From contig NKYR01000020.1 in NCBI GenBank assembly GCA_003184365.1, positions 254,116 through 318,115 of the forward strand: 64,000 nt of DNA. The letters run 5' to 3'. Shown piece by piece: positions 23,499 through 34,708 of the stretch. The DNA comes from Evernia prunastri (taxonomy: Eukaryota; Ascomycota; Lecanoromycetes; Lecanorales; Parmeliaceae). Numbering within the stretch: the stretch's first letter is position 1; each line of letters starts with the position of its first letter. The notes under the pieces were generated by a model. The model saw nothing but the letters and a program-made list of their open reading frames with translations, was not told where the DNA came from and did no database searches. Both the position numbers and the translations under genes were made by a program.

Positions 23499-24113
23499 AT
23501 GACAGCAATGGCAGCCCGGATCAGAATGCCATGGCGGGCCAGCATGTCGAGGCGACTTGCAAACATCGCTTTCTCGCCAACACCATACTTTTCGGCGCGA
23601 ACCCCGACTCTCCTGCCCAAAGGTTTCATTTGCCGCGCCTTCACATCAAAGCACGATGACGACGCTGAGTTATTCGACCAGTTCCGCAAATTGGCTGCTG
23701 CAAGACAGTTTGCCGATTGGAGACAGACGTGTGCAGGGATTTTATACGAAATCGGTGCCAAAGAGTGTATCAGGCTTCACTTTAACGACGGAATCCCGTC
23801 TCCGAGTCAGCATCTGGAAGCGTTGCGATCGGTCGAGAAGAGGCTTGATGCTGATGCCGCGAGCCCTCGCCCTCGTCTCACTCAGCACGAGCGTGAGACG
23901 ATCAAGCCAATGCTTATAAGCTTAACAAGGTTTATACGGAAATTAGGCAGCTTGTGGAAAGTGGCAAAGGTGGCACTCGCGCTGGCTTTGTTCTTCTGGG
24001 CTCGGGACCGGTTCATCGAGAGGGACCCTCCCACATCTACCCCACCGACGGGACATTTTCAAACGAACCGGCGAACCGAAGATAACAGTGTCCCTTACGG
24101 ATCAAGCTTATAA
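23499..24113 (+). CDS. Hypothetical mitochondrial-type protein with C-terminal membrane segment
   Basis: A single exon of about 204 residues. The N-terminus (MTAMAARIRMPWRASMSRRL) is rich in Arg, Ala and Ser and lacks acids for about 50 residues, as in mitochondrial presequences. A soluble stretch follows (ELFDQFRKLAAARQFADW). One hydrophobic segment, VAKVALALALFFWA, lies near residues 165-180, after a basic helix. The tail is Thr/Pro-rich. I do not recognise the family. The start at 23499 is the first ATG of the frame; a second ATG four codons on is equally possible. An inner-membrane protein is a reasonable inference but unproven. Confidence 0.5.
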   Translation: MTAMAARIRMPWRASMSRRLANIAFSPTPYFSARTPTLLPKGFICRAFTSKHDDDAELFDQFRKLAAARQFADWRQTCAGILYEIGAKECIRLHFNDGIPSPSQHLEALRSVEKRLDADAASPRPRLTQHERETIKPMLISLTRFIRKLGSLWKVAKVALALALFFWARDRFIERDPPTSTPPTGHFQTNRRTEDNSVPYGSSL

Positions 24114-24446
24114 TGAAGGTCTAACAAGTCCACGAACCGGCACGCTCATCTCCGCTCTTTCGAAACACTGATCCCCTCTTCCTCGTCGTACGAATTCCTA
24201 CCATTCCCCAAAAGACGTTACCACACCACCACCGTCATATGTAACAGAGCACCCAACAATCAATATAATTCCGACAGAACTCCTGCCGTCCACCTTACCA
24301 TCCACCTGTCAAAAAAAGTTCACTTCAGCACACAATCAGGTCACAGATGCGAGTGATAGCGCAGAGGCGGAAAACCGACTCTCCTCGGACCTCCCTAGAG
24401 CACTTGCCTCACCTCCTTATGTCCCTGAATTTGAAATACTAACCAG

Positions 24447-24480
24447 ACTCCACCCTCCTCCTCCTCCTCCTCCTCCTCCA
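24447..24480. repeat. Microsatellite (CTC)n
   Basis: About ten CTC/TCC triplets in a row after a CCACC lead-in. Confidence 0.85.
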
Positions 24481-24888
24481 ACCGACTCCGCAACACCTGA
24501 CGATGGTACTCCATGCTCTCCGTCTTATACGCATCATCGTTCTCGATATCAATTGGTCTTCTCTCAGCCTGGAGCTCTCTTGGTACGCGGGGCCGGGGTT
24601 GTTGGAGAGTATTTCCAGCGGAAGAGGCCATACGGGATGCCGGTTGATAGTCTCCCAGGAAACGAAGGGATTCGCTGAGATGTATTTCCATAATAGAGAG
24701 AACGATGACGGGAAGATGGAGGTAAGCAAGCTTTACAGGAAGCACGGAGACGGATAGCGAGGTGAAACGGGAGCAATTTTCGTGAGGAGTAAAGTGCAGG
24801 GTATTCAATTTGACATTCTTATAGGCAAATACTCTAGTGAAGAACTGAAATGAATTGGGCCTCTACGTACGACTGCTTGGTGTTTTCC

Positions 24889-24889
24889 T

Positions 24890-24929
<40 letters not shown>
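24889..24929. repeat. Microsatellite (CTTG)n
   Basis: About ten perfect copies of CTTG/TGCT; directly visible. Confidence 0.9.
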
Positions 24930-26234
24930 CTCAGAACACCAAACGAGTAAAGTAGCAGCTCATACCCCCTCCAAGCCCGCTACGCATATAACTCACATCG
25001 AGACACGGTTCGCTGGTCCTCGAGCGAGGATCAGTCAACAGATTTGTTTTTCCTTTTTCGCATCGACGGTTGTTCGTGTACCAGCGTTTGGTGGAGGGGA
25101 GGCTCCGATGGTGCATGCGGTTGACCTTCCACGGTACCCTAGCCGTCATTCAAGCCCAGCGGAACCAACCCATTGTCATAACGGCATTCGCCGTGCTCCG
25201 AGTCCTCGTTCAACTATCGCGTCTTTCCCTTTCCACCTATACCTGATCTCTTTCAACAGCAATGGCCCAGCACGACTTTGGGGACGCAGAGATTTCCACT
25301 CAAACTCCTCCCCCCTTCTCACTCCGACCACCTTCTCCTCCTCTAATCATAGCGACAGTAGCGTTCTATTCCATTTATAGACGAAAAGTCGCCGATTATG
25401 CTGTACTAAAGCGCGGGGTTCGTGACAATGATACAACATAAGTGCGAAAGAAGGCAACCCCGGGACCCGAGGGAGGGGGACCTACGACCGAAGCAGAGAT
25501 AGGTATTGGTCAAGCCACGTAGACAACCGACTCATTTATACAACACGATTTCTTGAAAAAAAAAAGTAGCAAACACGACATCTTATCGTATGGGCGTTGG
25601 TGTCTTGTAAGCTTGCCTGTGTAGAGGAAGCGGTGCGGTAGCAATCTTGGTATTTTCGCTACTGAGCATGGCAGCAGCCCTGTAGTCCTTGGTCGCAATA
25701 ACAATGATAATAAAGAACCATAGATGTGCTTGGATATTTTTTTCGACCGGATGCACAGATGATTATCTACTCGAAACATTCATGACCCATCGACCAGGGT
25801 ATCGGGTTATCATTAATTTATTCATAAGTAATAGCCAAATTTCATCCTAAGTGATTGCGCGAAAGAGTTTTGACATTAATTATTCGATTGTGGCTGTGGA
25901 GATTTGATCCAACGCTTTTCGGCAATGTTATACAACACATCATATATACATGAAACAATCACCTCATCGCGGCCATTCGGCAACCCCTCAGAGCTATATA
26001 TCACGCGACGGCTCGATTGTTTCTTTTGTCAGCCAAAAGAAGCTCTCCTGCCAACGTCCTTTGATTTTTATTGCCTCGCCTGATGTCCAATCTTCGCCAC
26101 GACCTCACCATCCACACATCCAACCCACCTGTGGCCGGCCACCTGGCATCATTGACGGCCGTTCTTCATTGAAAAAATTCCTCGACCCAACTTGTAGCTG
26201 GAGGGAAGAAGGTCGCCACGGACCCTTCGCGCCG

Positions 26235-27645
26235 ATGAGGTCGAATCCCCGAATCTGGCTCGTTCTAATTCTCACAGCCATCAACCACATTTCCCGAAAT
26301 CATGGCTACGTGCTTTCCGGGTGCGATCCGTACGCGAGGGACATCTACAATGCCGTGCAAGAATTTGTGGGCTCTGCCGAGTCGGGGACTTCGATTGTTC
26401 ACCAGTTTGGGGGGCAAGTGATTGATTGGACGGGGCTGCTCGATACGCTTTATCCAGGAATCAGTACACCCCAAGGTTCACAATATCGAGGCTCACCATA
26501 TCGAGGCCCGGGTAATGAGGCAGGATATGATGTGTTACGAGGTTCGTCTTCTCTGTCCTGCTTTTTCTCCCTTTCCAGGCGCTACCCTCTCCTCGACATG
26601 TCCTCAACCGGTCAGTGTTCAAAGCTGTGCGCTGACTGGATGGTACGATGAGGTAGATATGCTGCAATACGCATGGCAGTTCGACACCGAGGACTATGAT
26701 ACTATTGCCGACGCTTTGAATCCTGGCCACACCCCAATGATGGACCTTTCTCTACCGCAAGAGTTGCAGAATCTAGACAGTGCGACGCTCTTCATCTGCG
26801 ATTCCGCAAGGTTTATGAAAGTCGACACCTCAACCTTGAATTCGCAATGGTATGATCCCGACTCCCGAGAAGTTTTCATCATCACCTCCGAGCCGGAGAT
26901 TTGTCCTGCAGGACTCAAGACTAGGCTTGCCCTTCACCCTGGACCGCCGATGTATTATGTGATAATTCTATGCCCTCCTGTCCTGACGCAGACCGATGGA
27001 CAACCAAAGATGTATGGAACTCTGGACGGACTGTCGCTGGCGAATAGTAGGCCGGACTCTTACATTCTCCCAATTACGCCAATTACCGCGGAGGTATCGA
27101 TGAATCTCCAGTCCTGGGCGGGCATGCACATCGATCAGCTACGAGAGAGAACCCTCAGTGTCTATATCGGCAGATATATTCTGCACATTCAGGCACAGAA
27201 ATACGCTAGCCGGATAGCAAGTGACGCAGGGACCAGCAGTAAGGCTGCCTTTACCTACAATCGTAAACGCGAGTTGTATTATCGCTAACACCGAAAGCAG
27301 TTAGCATCATGAGGGGTTACGAAAATTTTGATAGGGCATCAGCCATGGGCATGTTCGGAGGACTCATGAATGTCGATTCCTATTCGCTCTTTATCACGGG
27401 TACGTAAGCCCCAGCCGGCCGTGTTCAGAAGGAGTTCGCATAGCTAGCACAGCGGCTTGCTGACCGTGAGACATGAAGGTTCACGTCTCTACTACAACGA
27501 ATTGATCAGTCGACGTGGCCGTGGACGCCCGAGTCTGTCGGTTCACCGATGGAACAGGCAAGGTTATTATTATCTGAACACGGATTTGAACATGGAAACC
27601 GTGAATGACAATGCAGACTACTATGGCACAGATTGGATCGGATGA
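26235..27645 (+). CDS. Secreted orphan protein (~410 aa), four exons
   Basis: Exons 26235-26541, 26579-27238, 27301-27399 and 27479-27645 join in phase to about 410 residues. The N-terminus, basic and then WLVLILTAINHI, is a plausible signal peptide. The body is acidic and Tyr/Asp-rich, with scattered cysteines (SGCDPY, STCPQ, QSCAL, FICDS, PEICP, ILCPP). The general layout (a cysteine pair, then a buried IILCPP strand) recalls fungal lysine-specific metalloendopeptidase-like secreted proteins. However, there is no HExxH zinc motif, so if related it would be inactive; this is a weak inference. The first intron is only 37 nt with a GTTCGT donor. The last exon ends with a Tyr/Asn/Asp-rich tail. 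Confidence 0.6.
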
Positions 27646-28409
27646 ATAAGATAGCCGCGGTGTCGTCTGGTCCAATTGGCTTCCTCGAAAAGTATTCGTA
27701 CACCGAAATAAGGTATGTCGCTGACGGGCGTGGTCCTCGACGCATCTGAGCGATTAACATGCCCAGTGTTTCTCATCAGCCGTTCGAACTCTGTAACGGT
27801 AGAACGCGACAAAGTCGCGACATTATTAGCACGCGAAGAGCATTTTCACCTTTAGACTACGTTGAATTCATCTCACTGCTTCCAAACCTCGATCGCGATT
27901 GAGATAATGACTCTCGTGAGCAAACATTATCCGAAAGTAACCCACTGTATTGTTGAACGTCATCTCGCGACAGAGGCGGAAGAAACTGAACATCTTGAGC
28001 GTCTTTACCCACATCTTGCGGTAGCGGAGAGAAGACCATTAGGTGTGCTTTTGCGTGAAACCACTCGACCAACGCGGCTTCAATTTAGGCCTCGATTCTC
28101 CGCGCAATGGGTGCAATATCCGAGAGATCCGGGTGCCACGTACAAATCAGCTGTCAGTGTCGGACAGGACTGAAGAAGGGAGAATCTGTTGTCGCACGAG
28201 TCAAATCAGTCTGATAAGTAGCACTGTTGCACCGACCCCGTGTAGACAATCGTTTTTGAAATCAGTCAGGGTTTGCATCATGCGCCAGACTCTCTGCCTG
28301 CTAGCATGGTTGCATCATCAGACTCATCCCGTGGGCTGACACTCGCTACTTTCTGTATCTTCACAATCTCAATCCACTAGACGTCCCATTCAAGACCAAA
28401 AAAGCTTTG
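27646..28409. other. Intergenic/decayed region
   Basis: Only short interrupted frames. On the minus strand it lies where the C-terminal half of the NACHT protein would be expected, so it may be decayed coding DNA, but I see no recognisable motif. Confidence 0.35.
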
Positions 28410-29651
28410 TTAATGAGACTCCGCAAAGGAAAACGGTGTACTTCGTCTCACTAGGCATTCGCTTTGATCAACAATGTTTTGCAGACTTTCGATGAAATCG
28501 TTGCGGGAGCTTTGCATCTGATCCCTTGGTTCTCCTCCTTTCAAGGCGTCCAGTCCATCGACAATGATATAAAGTGGGAAATCGTGAGTCAGACTAATGA
28601 TCATATCTGCGCATTCGGATCTCATTGGTCTTGGGGCTTGGTCCGTCGATAAGGTAGACTCTCTGTATACTTGGGCAATTGCCGGTTCCAATTCACGGCT
28701 TGTTTGCGAATGTAGATTTTGCCTGAGGATATTGCGAATGACCTCATCTGGGTCTGATCCAGCACTGGTTTCTTGTTCAGATGAGACATAGAACTATGCT
28801 AATCGGTCAGACCGCCCTTCTTCCATGAATCTACTCTCCACATAGTCCACAACCTTAGACAGAAGCATCGTCTTCCCAGTCCCTGACGTTCCTCTGAGCC
28901 AAGCGACGGATGACTTCTTGGGGTCTTACCATTGCAAGATTTCTTGAAGTCACAACCCGGAAGACGGTAACCGACGACTTTTCGGACCTTGGTGGAAAGC
29001 CTTACGTCTTTCATCCTGGACAGCCGGTGATAGCCAATTGAGGACTTGACGGACATTGCTCTCTTTCATGCTGTCGTACATCTCTGAGACCTTGCAGTCG
29101 ATGGATTCCAGTTGCCGGTCAAATTCCTCTCAGATTACGTCTAGCCGTCGATTGCGCTCGGACTCCGCATATCCCATTGCATCAAGCTGCTTACCAATCT
29201 TGTCGAAAGCGTCAAAGTTCATCTCCGCGTAAGCATAGTTAGCGTCACTATTAACGTTGTCTTTTTCCTGGGAAACTTGGTTCAGGATATCCTTTACTGA
29301 ATCTTGGTATGTAACATCTAGACTTTTGAATGTCCTTCGGACCTTGTCCACTCCAGATGTGGAGATCTTCCACTTAAAGCCCTTCTCCTCGTCTGCTTTC
29401 TTAGGAGGAGGAAAGGATTGAAGCGCCGCGCGCAAGAATTGCAGCACAGCACCGTACAGTGCCAGAAGAGAGTTTCTGACCGCTCGAGCATGGTCAGACT
29501 CTGCACCCACGAAGACACGCTCAATTACGATGTAATGGCTGACAATCGAAGACACCATCTCCAGTCCTTGAAATATCACACCATGAAATTCATGCTTCTT
29601 GAAGGCAGCAGTTAAGCACAAGCGGACAATGGCCCACTGCTTCCCGTTCAA
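28410..29651 (-). pseudogene. NACHT/NLR-type (STAND) P-loop protein, broken by four stops
   Basis: One minus-strand frame runs from 29651 to 28410 and reads as protein throughout, but is interrupted by four in-frame stops: TGA at 29130-29132, TGA at 28950-28952, TAA at 28926-28928 and TAG at 28794-28796. The upstream part (KQWAIVRLCLTAAF, HYIVIERVFVG, LLALYGAVLQFL) resembles the helical N-terminal domain placed before NACHT in fungal NLRs. VLNWLSPAVQDERR follows, then an intact Walker A, GTSGTGKT, and a Walker B-like PLYIIVDGLDAL. No C-terminal repeats remain. Such proteins work in non-self recognition and programmed cell death. All four stops can be explained by C-to-T changes in CAA, CAG or CGA codons, as repeat-induced point mutation would produce; that cause is inference. 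Confidence 0.75.
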
Positions 29652-30599
29652 AAGATATCCTATTATCCTATCTTTTGAACCGCTGGCGTCTTGAGCCCCA
29701 ATATAGATTCCCTACACAGACTGATTGACTCGCTTCCACTTGAAACGCTGGACCTCAGCTGAGGCTGAAGGATGCCAAGATGCAAGACTAAAGTACGTGA
29801 CCCTGCATCGCAACATCGGAAGACAAGGATTAGAAACCCGTTCGACTTCGGGTTTGCAGAATGCTGGCGCAACAAATCTCCCATTCCCAGCAGCGAGTGA
29901 TAGCTGCCACCCGGGAGCGTCTCCGAACATGGCATGTCAACGCACCACACTGATTACGATCAATCATTCTTCTCCAGCTCGGACGGGCTAGATAGACTGG
30001 ATGAAAAAGAAAGAAGATTAATAATGGTATTGGAATGAAATATGACTTTACTAACAAGAGATCAAATTCAATAATTGTTACATGGTTGGAATACATCAAA
30101 ATTTCACCACGCTATATTACTGATACCTTAGCTCTTCAAATACCGCTGAACGTATTTCCTACCTTAGGCATTAGAACATTTCAAGCAGGGCGGTACCTAT
30201 CCGAGACCTTCCGTTGGCGTGGGAGGCGCCTACCTTACTCTAGTAGACTAGTACCCGGAGCTAATGCAAAAGCTTTGGCTCCGCCATTAAATTTGACGAC
30301 AGATTGAGCAATATTGCACACCACCACCACTTCCTACATTTTATGAAATCTTCACACTTAATCCTTTTTCTTCAACTCTCCAATTCAGCAGCACAGTCAT
30401 TGCCAGAACTCCTAGACATTGTCTCCGAGTTTCTTGTCCTACAGATATACTATCCTTCTGGTCCACTGCTAGCCGCCAACACGTCATGTCTTCCACCCAT
30501 TCACGTACCGCTTACCCTCAATAGTCTGGTAGTCATTCTCTACCATCACAGGACACAGCTGGACCTCTTTCTTTCTTCTGACACGCTCTTTCCGCAACC
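29652..30599. other. Upstream remains of NLR and AT-richer intergenic DNA
   Basis: The NLR frame continues upstream beyond a further TAG near 29712 to about 29930 without a clear start. From 30000 to 30300 the DNA is visibly AT-richer, then the F-box promoter begins. Confidence 0.4.
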
Positions 30600-32525
30600 A
30601 TGCTAGATGAACGCTCACTCAACATTCCGACAACACCCCTCATTGACAGGTGCCAGTGCAGATCTACCCCACGCGCTCTGACTGTCAAGCCTCCTCCGGT
30701 TCCAAAACCCAGGTTCAGGAACCAGACAGAAGATGACATATCCGTCCAGAGCCTCTCTCAAGCCGGCGATCAAAGCATCGATACTGTCGATGATCCTTTC
30801 CTCATCCCAGCGTCAAAGCCCTGGAAAGACTCAGAACCTCCCAAGTCGCATATATCAGAGCTACCGCCTGAGATATTGGAAGGGATATTTGGACATGTTG
30901 TCGGTCACCTTGGCTCTACATCATCGCACCCGTCCGGTTCTCAACAAAATGTGCGGAACTGGAACGCAATAATGCGCCATCCCCGGAGGAAGAAGGTGGC
31001 AGATTTGGCTTTGGTATCAGAAACATGGAGAAGACTCATTCAAGAGAGAGTGTACCGACACAGTGAGACAGCTTCATTCTATCCGTCCACACTAGAAGTC
31101 ACTGACGCCGCTGAAGTCAAGATACAGGGCACAAGGACGGCTCTTGAAGAGTGCGGGGACTGGTTCTTGAAGAATTCTCACCTCCAAGAATACGTGCGCC
31201 ACTTTGAAACTCTAGTCCCGATATGGGAGATGAGACCTGGACAGCCCCAACAGCGCCTCATGATGGATCAACAAGCAAACGGACAGCTCAATCTGTTCCA
31301 GGCCTTTCAAGGGCTCGCAATCAACACTAATCGGACCGAAGACGGCCAAACGGCTCCAACAGCATTCCAATTGGCATCAAAGAACGCAACAATGGATGAG
31401 ATCTTTGGATATGCACATGTTCTCTTTCCCTACCTCTGTGCTCTCACAATCGAAGGAGGCCACTGCAAGCGGCCGCCGAAGGTTCGGTACTATCGCGACT
31501 TAAACATCATCAACGCACCTGAGAACTTGAAATCGCAAGTCGCCATATCCTCGGGCATCGACACGGTGGGCGCAAAGATTATCACTCCGTTAATACTGGC
31601 ATCTCTGCAAGAGGATAATATTCAACTCAATCTACCCATACTTCATCAAACCCAACCACTCGTTCCGCCCGCATCGCAGAAATTCATTGAACCTCAGCTA
31701 CCGCAACTCCCAACTGTTAAGACTCTAATACTTAAGGGGGCCTGGAACATAATCCGCTCCTCCGCTGACTTTGCCACCTTTGCAACTGCTCTGCCTTCTT
31801 TACGCGAGTTTCACTGCACCTACTACAAACCCAAAACAGGCGCTTACAGAGCAATCTGTGATTCTCTCACCTACAACTTCCCGCCCACCATCACTAGCCT
31901 CAATCTTTGCCTCGAGGGCCTCTACACGAAGAACACGTCCTCTCTCAAAAAGTGGCGAAAGCTATACCCTTCCCACCACATCTGCCGCAACCTTGGCATG
32001 GTTGCACCCCAGCTCGAGAGCCTCACATACACCGGAAGGGTCTGCGGTGCCATCTTCTCTACTGCCGTCAAAGCGGCCGCGCAGACTCACGGTAGTTGTA
32101 CACGTCTCAAATCCATCGATATCGTCGTCAACAATGTGTGTCGTGACCTAAGTAGTAACACTGATGGGACCGGAATGCACAATTTCGCATTCATCAAAGC
32201 TTTCGAGGCACTCATCGTCCAAGGTGTCCGCGCGCTGCAAACATACACATCCGTCAAGAATATGCGCATCCGCTTCATCGACCTGGACAGTCCAGCACCG
32301 CAGCTGAATCCCATGTTCCATCTTGAGGGTAATCAAGCGTGGGGTCTATGGAGCGAGGAAATCCTATCGCTGCTAAGGGAAGCGCGGCCGGGAGTGAGGT
32401 TTCTCGGATGGCCAGGGAAATTGATCGATGGAGGGGAGGAGGTGACGGAGAGGGATGCCACGGGCTTGAGGAGGAGTATCGGGGTGGAATACTATAAGGC
32501 TATGGCGCATTCGGGGGGATTCTGA
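30600..32525 (+). CDS. F-box protein
   Basis: A probable substrate adaptor for an SCF ubiquitin ligase. The F-box lies near residues 80-155: ISELPPEILEGIFGHVV, a loop, then KVADLALVSETWRRLIQERVYRH. The unspliced frame is open for 641 codons. However, after YRH a 54-nt segment (31063-31116) has a GTGAGA donor, a CACTGAC branch point and an AAG acceptor. Removing it gives YRHIKIQGTRTALEEC, which fits the usual link from F-box to the following strand. The intron is therefore likely, giving about 623 residues. Downstream, leucine-spaced segments (VKTLILKGAWNII, TSLNLCLEGLYTK, QLESLTYTGRVCG) suggest a degenerate leucine-rich repeat domain. The target is unknown. Confidence 0.8.
   Translation: MLDERSLNIPTTPLIDRCQCRSTPRALTVKPPPVPKPRFRNQTEDDISVQSLSQAGDQSIDTVDDPFLIPASKPWKDSEPPKSHISELPPEILEGIFGHVVGHLGSTSSHPSGSQQNVRNWNAIMRHPRRKKVADLALVSETWRRLIQERVYRHSETASFYPSTLEVTDAAEVKIQGTRTALEECGDWFLKNSHLQEYVRHFETLVPIWEMRPGQPQQRLMMDQQANGQLNLFQAFQGLAINTNRTEDGQTAPTAFQLASKNATMDEIFGYAHVLFPYLCALTIEGGHCKRPPKVRYYRDLNIINAPENLKSQVAISSGIDTVGAKIITPLILASLQEDNIQLNLPILHQTQPLVPPASQKFIEPQLPQLPTVKTLILKGAWNIIRSSADFATFATALPSLREFHCTYYKPKTGAYRAICDSLTYNFPPTITSLNLCLEGLYTKNTSSLKKWRKLYPSHHICRNLGMVAPQLESLTYTGRVCGAIFSTAVKAAAQTHGSCTRLKSIDIVVNNVCRDLSSNTDGTGMHNFAFIKAFEALIVQGVRALQTYTSVKNMRIRFIDLDSPAPQLNPMFHLEGNQAWGLWSEEILSLLREARPGVRFLGWPGKLIDGGEEVTERDATGLRRSIGVEYYKAMAHSGGF
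31063..31116 (+). other. Candidate 3n, stop-free intron in F-box gene
   Basis: GTGAGA donor, CTGAC branch point 12 nt before the AAG acceptor, length 54 nt, no stop in frame. Retention would insert 18 residues into the F-box/LRR junction. Confidence 0.6.
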
Positions 32526-32740
32526 TGATCTCACATGATGTTAAAAAAGGGGAGGCAGGGGGCGGGATATACCCAGGTGTTTCGGGGATAATGCTATGAT
32601 AACGCTATAATCGCTGGCTGACTGAATGGCTCATAATCGGGATAATGAGGATGTATTGCGCAAAATATGGAACGAATACCAGCACCACACTGGCTGACTA
32701 GTGCTCAGAACGCTATAATACAAGAACGAAGTCTGCTCAT

Positions 32741-34708
32741 CTACTCCACTTTTCTCCTTTGCGTAACCCCTTCTCCCGCCAGCACTTTCCTCCCGCCCTC
32801 CTCCTCCTCCTGCTCCTCCCCCTCACAATCCCCGCCCCCAATATCCCCAACCATGATGCCCAAAACCCAACAGTTGACCGCGAAGAACGCCAGCCCCGCC
32901 ACGAAAAGCCCGGACACGAAGGTGCTCTCGCCGAGGAACTCGAGCCGGTAGGCTTGGTGCAGCCAGAGCGCCTGTTTTGGCGCGTAAAAAAGTAAGCGTT
33001 TTGACGTCAGCGATTGCGGAGACTTTTTCCGCTTTTCTGGTTTTTGGTGAGGGGGTAGATGGTTGGGGGGTTGTTGGGATGGTGGTGGGATATATATTAT
33101 AAGGGAGGGGGGGAACGAACGTACCTGCGTCGCGACCCAGAGGGCTGCGGCTGTGAGACCGAGGCGCGGGGAGGCGAGGAGGCTGGAGTTGGGGAGGTAG
33201 AAGGGGAGGAGGATTAGGTACCAGAGGAAATACTAGAATGGGAGGAGAGGGTGTTAGTGAGGAGGGGGGATGATTAATTAGAGCAACAGACAGACTTCGA
33301 ATCTTGCAATAGTAGGACTCTGAGATGGATGGAAGCAGGCAGGCCTCGTCCCCGACCTCGCAAAAAGGGTTTAAAAAAGGCAAAAAAATCAAAAAAACAT
33401 ACAGCAGCTAGAATTCGCTGGTCGTCACCGACCCAACTACTAATTAGCCGATCTGAGGCTTATCTTTGGCTGAGCGGACGGGAAGCCGAGTTTTCAACAG
33501 TCTGTGACCGTATGTGAAAGAAATGGTTCTAATGTGGAATATATTGGCGGGAAAGATTACGCTCGCATTCAGATAAAAGGGCAAAAAAAGAGTGGGAAAA
33601 AAGGAAGTAGGCAGAGGACAGTGGATGAGCGCAGAACTGGATAACGCAATGCTGTATCACTAGACGATTTAATAAACTCACATACCTGACTTGTGCACAC
33701 CTTATTGAAGGCTACAAAGGCAAATGTCTGCGCCAGCATCGTCCCCGCAAGATCCCTCTTCGCTAACGCGAGAGGAATCAATACAGCGCTGAGGGCGAGC
33801 TGAGGGACGAATGCCAGCGATTCGAATTTGATGGAGCTGGTTGAAGAAGGCATGGCTGACGAGAGGTGCAGGAGCGTGTTGTACGGAGAGAAGTTGTGGC
33901 GATGGTCGATGCGCGTGAGATGGTGCAGGTAGGTGTGGGTCAGGAAGGGCGTCGAATAGATAGCGTACATGAAAGCGTTAAGCACCATGAACGTGGCCAG
34001 CGAAGATACCACGAGGATCACGCGAGCCGGCGTGACGAACGCCCATAGAACTCGCAAGACCGAGGCAGGTGAGGCCTTCTTCTCAGAAGTCCCGGAACTC
34101 ATCTCGTCGACCTCCGTCGCTCGAGGCTCCAGATACCAAAGAATAGACACCCCGTAGATAAACGGATAGATCTTGAAATGCACCGCCAGACCCAGCAAGC
34201 CGCCCGCCAGCGCGATCCGCCCGCTCAGCACAGCCCACAGCAACGCAACGACCATAACCCCCAACAGGCCCTCCGAACTCCCCCGCGTGCTGATCGTCGC
34301 CACCATAGGATTCAGCAGCCAGAGACTCGCAAACTTCAGCGCCCGATCGGTCCCCATGCCCCCCGCTCCCGCTGCCGCCGGCGAGCGGAGCACGAGCACG
34401 ATCAGCCAGCCTGCGAGGATGTCCGCGGTGGCGAAAAGGACTTTGCCGAAGGAGAACCATGCCGCGCCGGGCCGTGCGGTGGGGAGGAGGATCCAGGCGA
34501 GCAGGGGCGTGTAGCGGTATGTTTCCCGCTCGTAGGGGGAGAGGCCGCGGGAGACGTAGCGGGCGGCGTCGGTGAAGACGAAGTAGTCGATGTCGGTGTA
34601 GGGGAGGGGGGAGTATTTGTCTTGTAAGAGTCCGTAGAACAGTAGGATGACTCGGAGAAGCACGGCAGACGTGAAAATGATAGGGGAAGTAAAGATTGTG
34701 GTTGACAT
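32741..34708 (-). CDS. gpi14: GPI mannosyltransferase 1 (PIG-M/Gpi14)
   Basis: The catalytic subunit of the ER alpha-1,4-mannosyltransferase that adds the first mannose of GPI anchors, using dolichol-phosphate-mannose in the lumen. Three exons, 34708-33686, 33232-33125 and 32971-32741, give about 453 residues. The first luminal loop holds the family's DxD-type motif in YTDIDYFVFTDAARYV, followed by SPYERETYRYTPLLAWIL. Later hallmarks are LWLLNPMVATISTRGSSEG, HFKIYPFIYG and TYLHHLTRIDHRHNFSPYN. Exon 2 carries the conserved YFLWYLILLPFYLP and exon 3 the last helices. About ten hydrophobic helices are visible. The Glu-rich C-terminal tail comes from a GAG repeat. The first intron (453 nt) is long for this genome. 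Confidence 0.93.

Larger units (their letters stand above)
24114..26234. other. Gene-poor region with two microsatellites
   Basis: More than 2 kb without a supported gene. It holds a (CTC)n tract at about 24447-24480 and a (CTTG)n tract at about 24889-24929. Frames across these repeats (24395-24808, 24850-25380) look like repeat-driven open frames. Confidence 0.5.

Noticed and set aside
24395..24808. 137-codon minus ORF with a poly-Glu segment
   Set aside because: The open frame is driven by the (CTC)n microsatellite.
24850..25380. 176-codon plus ORF containing CLLACLLACLLA
   Set aside because: Generated by the (CTTG)n tetranucleotide repeat; the rest has no protein-like features.
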